From: Vreelandella olivaria
Lineage (GTDB): Bacteria > Pseudomonadota > Gammaproteobacteria > Pseudomonadales > Halomonadaceae
DNA: 64,000 nt
Reading direction: 5' to 3'
Assembly (NCBI GenBank): GCA_004295565.1
Contig: AP019416.1
Span: 1,798,001 to 1,862,000 of the forward strand
In this document: one piece after another, positions 60,691 to 64,000 of the stretch
How the letters are laid out: each line of letters begins with the position of its first letter
Numbering within the stretch: the first letter of the stretch is position 1
The notes under the pieces: model-generated
Databases searched by the model: none
Told to the model about the DNA's origin: nothing
The model's input: only the letters and a program-made list of their open reading frames with translations
Translations under genes and position numbers: made by a program

Positions 60691-60785
60691 TATCAAGGAA
60701 GACCATTCGGCGCTGGCAAGAATTAAAGGCTGGTTCAAAGGAAATTTCTGACAGGGCCGCAAGCGCGGTTCAGGAGACGGGGCTT

Positions 60786-61959
60786 ATGTTCGAATTGGTA
60801 GATAACGCACCCTCGAGCAGTGCGGTCATCAAAGTGGTTGGCGTTGGCGGCGGTGGCGGCAATGCTGTTAACCACATGGTCGAAAGCAATATTGAAGGCG
60901 TTGAGTTTATCTGCGCCAACACGGATGCCCAGGCGCTTAAACGCGTATCGGCAAAACAGTGCTGCAACTGGGCAGTGAAATCACTAAAGGGCTCGGCGCA
61001 GGTGCCAACCCTGAGGTGGGACGCCAGGCGGCAATGGAAGACCGTGAGCGCATCGCAGAATTGCTGGTGGGCGCTGACATGGTCTTCATCACTGCCGGTA
61101 TGGGCGGCGGTACGGGAACCGGAGGCGCGCCGGTGGTGGCTCAGGTCGCCAAGGAGCTTGGGATTCTCACCGTTGCCGTCGTAACGCGTCCCTTCCCCTT
61201 TGAAGGGCCAAAGCGGATGCGCGCTGCTGAGGAGGGCATGAAAGAGCTCTCTGAACACGTAGATTCGTTGATCACTATTCCCAACGAAAAACTACTTTCC
61301 GTGCTGGGCAAGAACGCCACCTTGCTGACGGCTTTCAGTGCGGCGAACGATGTACTGCTAGGCGCTGTTCAAGGTATTGCAGAGCTGATTACCAGCCCGG
61401 GTATCATCAACGTCGACTTTGCTGATGTGCGCACCGTTATGTCTGAAATGGGCATGGCGATGATGGGTACCGGTGGTGCCACGGGTGAAAATCGTGCTCG
61501 CGAAGCGGCTGAGAAGGCTATCCGTAGCCCACTGCTGGAAGATATCGATCTGCACGGCGCTCGCGGTATTCTGGTCAACATCACCGCAGGGCCCGACTTG
61601 TCCATCGGCGAGTTCAATGATGTGGGCGCTACGGTTCAAGAGTTTGCTTCACCGGATGCCACCATCGTCGTCGGCACCTCCATTGATATGGAGATGTCCG
61701 ATGAACTGCGCGTTACCGTTGTCGCTGCTGGTTTAGATGGGCAAAGCCCAAAGCAGCGGCGCGGGAGCCGGCCCGCCGTTCAGCCGCGGAGTCGTCTGAT
61801 TACCGCAAGTTGCAACAGCCAACGGTCATGCGCCAGCAGGCAACAGCCCGCGCTGAAGCACCTGAGGCGGCAGCCAAGCCTCGTCCTGAAAAGCGTCGCG
61901 CTTCCGAAGCCGATGACTATCTGGACATTCCCGCGTTTCTACGCCGCCAGGCGGATTGA
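60786..61959 (+). CDS. ftsZ: Cell division tubulin-like protein FtsZ (frame broken)
   Basis: GTPase that forms the Z ring. Starts [32 protein letters not shown], with GGAG upstream. Tubulin signature [58 protein letters not shown]. Breaks near 60958 ([27 protein letters not shown]) and 61745. The repaired linker, with [20 protein letters not shown], leads to the conserved tail [14 protein letters not shown] and stop at 61957-61959. About 391 residues. As read, the tail would be lost. Confidence 0.96.
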
Positions 61960-61989
61960 TCTCGATATCAGGCTTACGGTAACCGCGAG

Positions 61990-62016
61990 CGAGCGTTTTA
62001 TTGGCTAAAACGCTCG
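61990..62016 (+). terminator. Possible terminator or hairpin between ftsZ and lpxC
   Basis: CGAGCGTTTTA, loop TTGGC, TAAAACGCTCG: an 11-base-pair stem followed by TTTGCTGTT, which is only partly T-rich. It lies 31 bases after the corrected ftsZ stop. May be a weak terminator or a processing site before lpxC. Confidence 0.5.
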
Positions 62017-62093
62017 TTTGCTGTTAAAGTGAACACTGTTTGATAACTTTTCCCCCTGCGGTTATTACCGTCATAAGAGCTCGGCTACTATCC

Positions 62094-63005
62094 ATGATCA
62101 GACAACGCACCCTACAAAACGTCATTCGCGCCACCGGAGTGGGCCTGCATTCTGGCAAAAAAGTCCATCTGGCTTTGCGTCCGGCGCCGGCCAATACTGG
62201 GATTGTGTTTGTTAGAACCGATCTGGATCCCGTTGTACACGTTCCCGCCCGGGCAGAGTTGGTTGAAGATACCAAACTCTGTACTGCTCTGGTGTCGAAC
62301 GGGGTTAAGGTGGCGACCGTTGAGCACTTGATGTCAGCCTTTGCTGGGCTGGGCATCGACAACGCTTACGTAGATGTTAGCGAGCCTGAAGTGCCCATTA
62401 TGGACGGTAGCGCTAGCCCGTTTGTGTTTTTGATTCAGTCAGCGGGTATTTTGGAGCAGGATGCGGCGAAGAAATTTATTCGCATCAAGCGTCGGGTGGG
62501 GGTGACTGATGGCGATAAGGAGGCGGTTTTCTTACCCCATCAAGGGTTCAAAGTCTCCTTTGCTATCGACTTTGATCATCCTGTTTTTGAGCAGCAGAAA
62601 CAGACTGCGTTGATCGACTTCTCGACCACCTCGTTCGTTAAAGAGGTTTCCCGCGCACGTACGTTTGGGTTTATGCGTGATTTAGAGTTTTTACGCTCTA
62701 ATAATCTGGCGTTAGGCGGCAGTTTAGATAACGCCATTGTGGTTGACGATTACCGCATTGTTAATGAAGGCGGTCTACGCTACGAAGATGAGTTTGTTAA
62801 GCATAAGGTATTAGATGCGATCGGTGACTTGTACCAGCTGGGTTATAGCCTGATTGGCGAGTTTCGTGGAGTGAAGTCTGGTCATGCGCTGAACAATCAG
62901 TTATGCCGCGAGTTGCTAGCGCAACCCGATGCCTATGAAATTGTCACCTTTGAAGAAGAAAAGGCCGTGGCGCCTATCTCCTATGTTGCTCCCGCAATGG
63001 CCTGA
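62094..63005 (+). CDS. lpxC: UDP-3-O-acyl-N-acetylglucosamine deacetylase LpxC
   Basis: Zinc deacetylase that commits to lipid A synthesis. 303 residues, intact, from ATG at 62094 ([26 protein letters not shown]); a frame from 62040 adds an unlikely extension. Motifs: [26 protein letters not shown] (zinc histidine), [54 protein letters not shown] (HKxxDxxGD). Follows ftsZ as in E. coli. Confidence 0.97.
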   Translation: MIRQRTLQNVIRATGVGLHSGKKVHLALRPAPANTGIVFVRTDLDPVVHVPARAELVEDTKLCTALVSNGVKVATVEHLMSAFAGLGIDNAYVDVSEPEVPIMDGSASPFVFLIQSAGILEQDAAKKFIRIKRRVGVTDGDKEAVFLPHQGFKVSFAIDFDHPVFEQQKQTALIDFSTTSFVKEVSRARTFGFMRDLEFLRSNNLALGGSLDNAIVVDDYRIVNEGGLRYEDEFVKHKVLDAIGDLYQLGYSLIGEFRGVKSGHALNNQLCRELLAQPDAYEIVTFEEEKAVAPISYVAPAMA

Positions 63006-63076
63006 TGCGGCATCGTCTTAGGGGTTGTGCGAGCGCCTTCATCAGTAGGTTTCTATTAGTACGTTGTTTGATTATT

Positions 63077-63100
63077 AAAGCATCGCTTAGGCGGTGCTTT
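63077..63100 (+). terminator. Probable terminator after lpxC
   Basis: AAAGCATCGC, loop TTAG, GCGGTGCTTT: a 10-base-pair stem with one G-T pair, then TTTATG. It lies 71 bases after lpxC. The flanking A and T runs could serve both strands. No gene is seen in the remaining 63006-63169. Confidence 0.55.
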
Positions 63101-63169
63101 ATGCTGGCAGTGACCGGAGCGGTGAGCCTGCTGGCTTCAGCTTGCTGTAATCAGAAATCAGCGGGGCTG

Positions 63170-63630
63170 TCACTTGGGTGGTCGGGCATGAGATGCCAGC
63201 CTCTCCAAGGCGCGTTTAAGCGCAGGGTGGGTGGTGTCCTCAGCGCACTCAGCTAGCGTTTTTCCCGCATCGGTCGACAGGCTGCGTGTGTTTCGTGGTG
63301 GCGCCACAATAGGGCGTACAGGGCGTACTTTAAAAGTAAAACCGCTTACCCCTTCAAAGCCGGGCAACTGATGCAGTAATTCAAGTAAGCGTTGTTGCTC
63401 AAAGCGCAACCACGTCAACCAACCCGCCTGGCCACTAATCAGCGTTAAGCGGCCTTCGCTAAAGCCCCCACAAAAATATGTTCACGCATCTCTTCGGGGA
63501 GGTGGGCGCGCAGGTGGCGTTGAGCCTGATCAATTAGCCGAGAGATACGCATTAATTGATTAATATCGCCCGACTTTGAGAGCAAACGGGCGATGGGCTG
63601 GGCGCGCGAACGCTTAACCTTTATACTCAT
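63170..63630 (-). CDS. dciA: DUF721 family protein DciA (frame broken)
   Basis: DUF721/DciA proteins load the replicative helicase DnaB in bacteria without DnaC or DnaI. N-terminal part MSIKVKRSRAQPIARLLSKSGDINQLMRISRLIDQAQRHLRAHLPEEMREHIFVG, then a break near 63460 (one C short in the CCCC run), then FSEGRLTLISGQAGWLTWLRFEQQRLLELLHQLPGFEGVSGFTFKVRP, the KH-like fold. About 153 residues. Found beside lpxC and secA in Pseudomonas. Confidence 0.85.
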
Positions 63631-63740
63631 ACGCTTAATTCCTAGGTGCTGCTATTTGAGGCACCACTACTAATGACGTCGGCCACCTTCGCCGATGGCT
63701 GATTAGTTCACTTTATCACGCTCAGGAGTCGGTCTACAGC

Positions 63741-64000
63741 ATGTCACCTACGCTTGATGTTCAATCTGCTTTGCCGCGGCGTCATCGTCGTTACGGTTTA
63801 GCGCGTTGGTGGCTGGCTGGCCTGTTAGTAAGCTGCCTTTTACCCGCCAGTTTAAGCCCTGCGGATGCATTTCGTGGTAGCGAACGTAGCGTTACTATCT
63901 GTTTTTGGGTGCCCGCCATTCTGCGCGCCCAGTCCCACTGGGTAGCCAGCGCCGACGCGCCCAGCAACGCTGGGCTAAAAGCCCTAATATTTTGCGCCTG
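63741..64000 (+). CDS. Unidentified membrane or exported protein, 3' partial
   Basis: ATG at 63741 opens MSPTLDVQSALPRRHRRYGLARWWLAGLLVSCLLPASLSPADAFRGSER, a basic N-terminus and one hydrophobic stretch at about residues 24-42. It then runs off the window. The reading frame after residue 50 is uncertain; the other frame gives YYLFLGARHSARPVPLGSQRRR. Divergent from dciA across 110 bases. In Pseudomonas an M23 peptidase and secA lie near lpxC-DUF721, so an M23 envelope protein is possible, but nothing in the visible sequence proves it. Confidence 0.45.
   Translation, partial: MSPTLDVQSALPRRHRRYGLARWWLAGLLVSCLLPASLSPADAFRGSERSVTICFWVPAILRAQSHWVASADAPSNAGLKALIFCA

Noticed and set aside
63005-63256. 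83-codon frame starting at the lpxC stop
   Set aside because: It crosses the terminator hairpin and the 3' end of dciA, has no ribosome site and no motif; likely chance.

Overview
The window is a continuous block of chromosomal housekeeping genes from a gammaproteobacterium. Gene content, gene order and protein wording resemble Pseudomonas and Oceanospirillales; I favour a Halomonas-like (Halomonadaceae) bacterium by inference, because no 16S rRNA or other direct taxonomic marker is present. Signs of a Gram-negative cell include LptA/B/C, KdsC/D, LpxC, the Mla system, LpoA, DolP and a cytochrome bc1 complex. There are no tRNAs, rRNA genes, phages, transposases, CRISPR arrays, toxin or defence genes.

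Layout. 1-1281: gpsA (5' end missing) and sixA. 1498-4779: gatCAB on the minus strand. 5006-9594: mreBCD-maf-rng, cell shape and RNase G. 9597-17162: yhdP, tldD, darP (minus), pmbA and ptsO (minus). 17208-24079 (minus): rapZ-ptsN-hpf-rpoN-lptB-lptA-lptC-kdsC-kdsD, which joins LPS export and Kdo synthesis to sigma-54 and the nitrogen PTS. 24350-31216: mlaFEDCB-ibaG-murA-hisG-hisD. 31268-35488: degS/algW-like protease (minus), a Nif3-family gene, zapG (minus) and zapE. 35524-40669: rplM-rpsI with a structured leader, petABC and sspAB. 40742-43897 (minus): dolP-diaA-yraN-lpoA. 44012-61959: rsmI, rnpB, then the division and cell wall cluster rsmH-ftsL-ftsI-murE-murF-mraY-murD-ftsW-murG-murC-ddlB-ftsQ-ftsA-ftsZ. 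62094-64000: lpxC, dciA (minus) and the start of an unidentified exported or membrane protein.

How the genes fit together: most serve the envelope. murA-murG, mraY, ddlB and ftsI/W make peptidoglycan; mreBCD and ftsQLAZ direct where it is made; lpxC, kdsC/D and lpt make and export LPS; mla and yhdP handle phospholipids; LpoA and DolP act at the outer membrane. Many junctions overlap by 1-4 bases, as expected of translationally coupled operons.

Quality warning: about three quarters of the long genes are broken by one-base indels, mostly one base missing from a homopolymer run (roughly 70-80 breaks by eye). Essential genes such as ftsZ, mreB, murC and rpoN are hit, and in every case the missing residues continue in another frame. 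I therefore read them as sequence errors and annotate each gene over its full span. Two apparent fusions (LptC-LptA and MurD-FtsW) come from the same problem. I found no convincing undescribed system. The best non-gene leads are two different inverted-repeat elements in convergent gaps, a switch-like rplM leader, and an unusually long AT-rich gap between ftsQ and ftsA.
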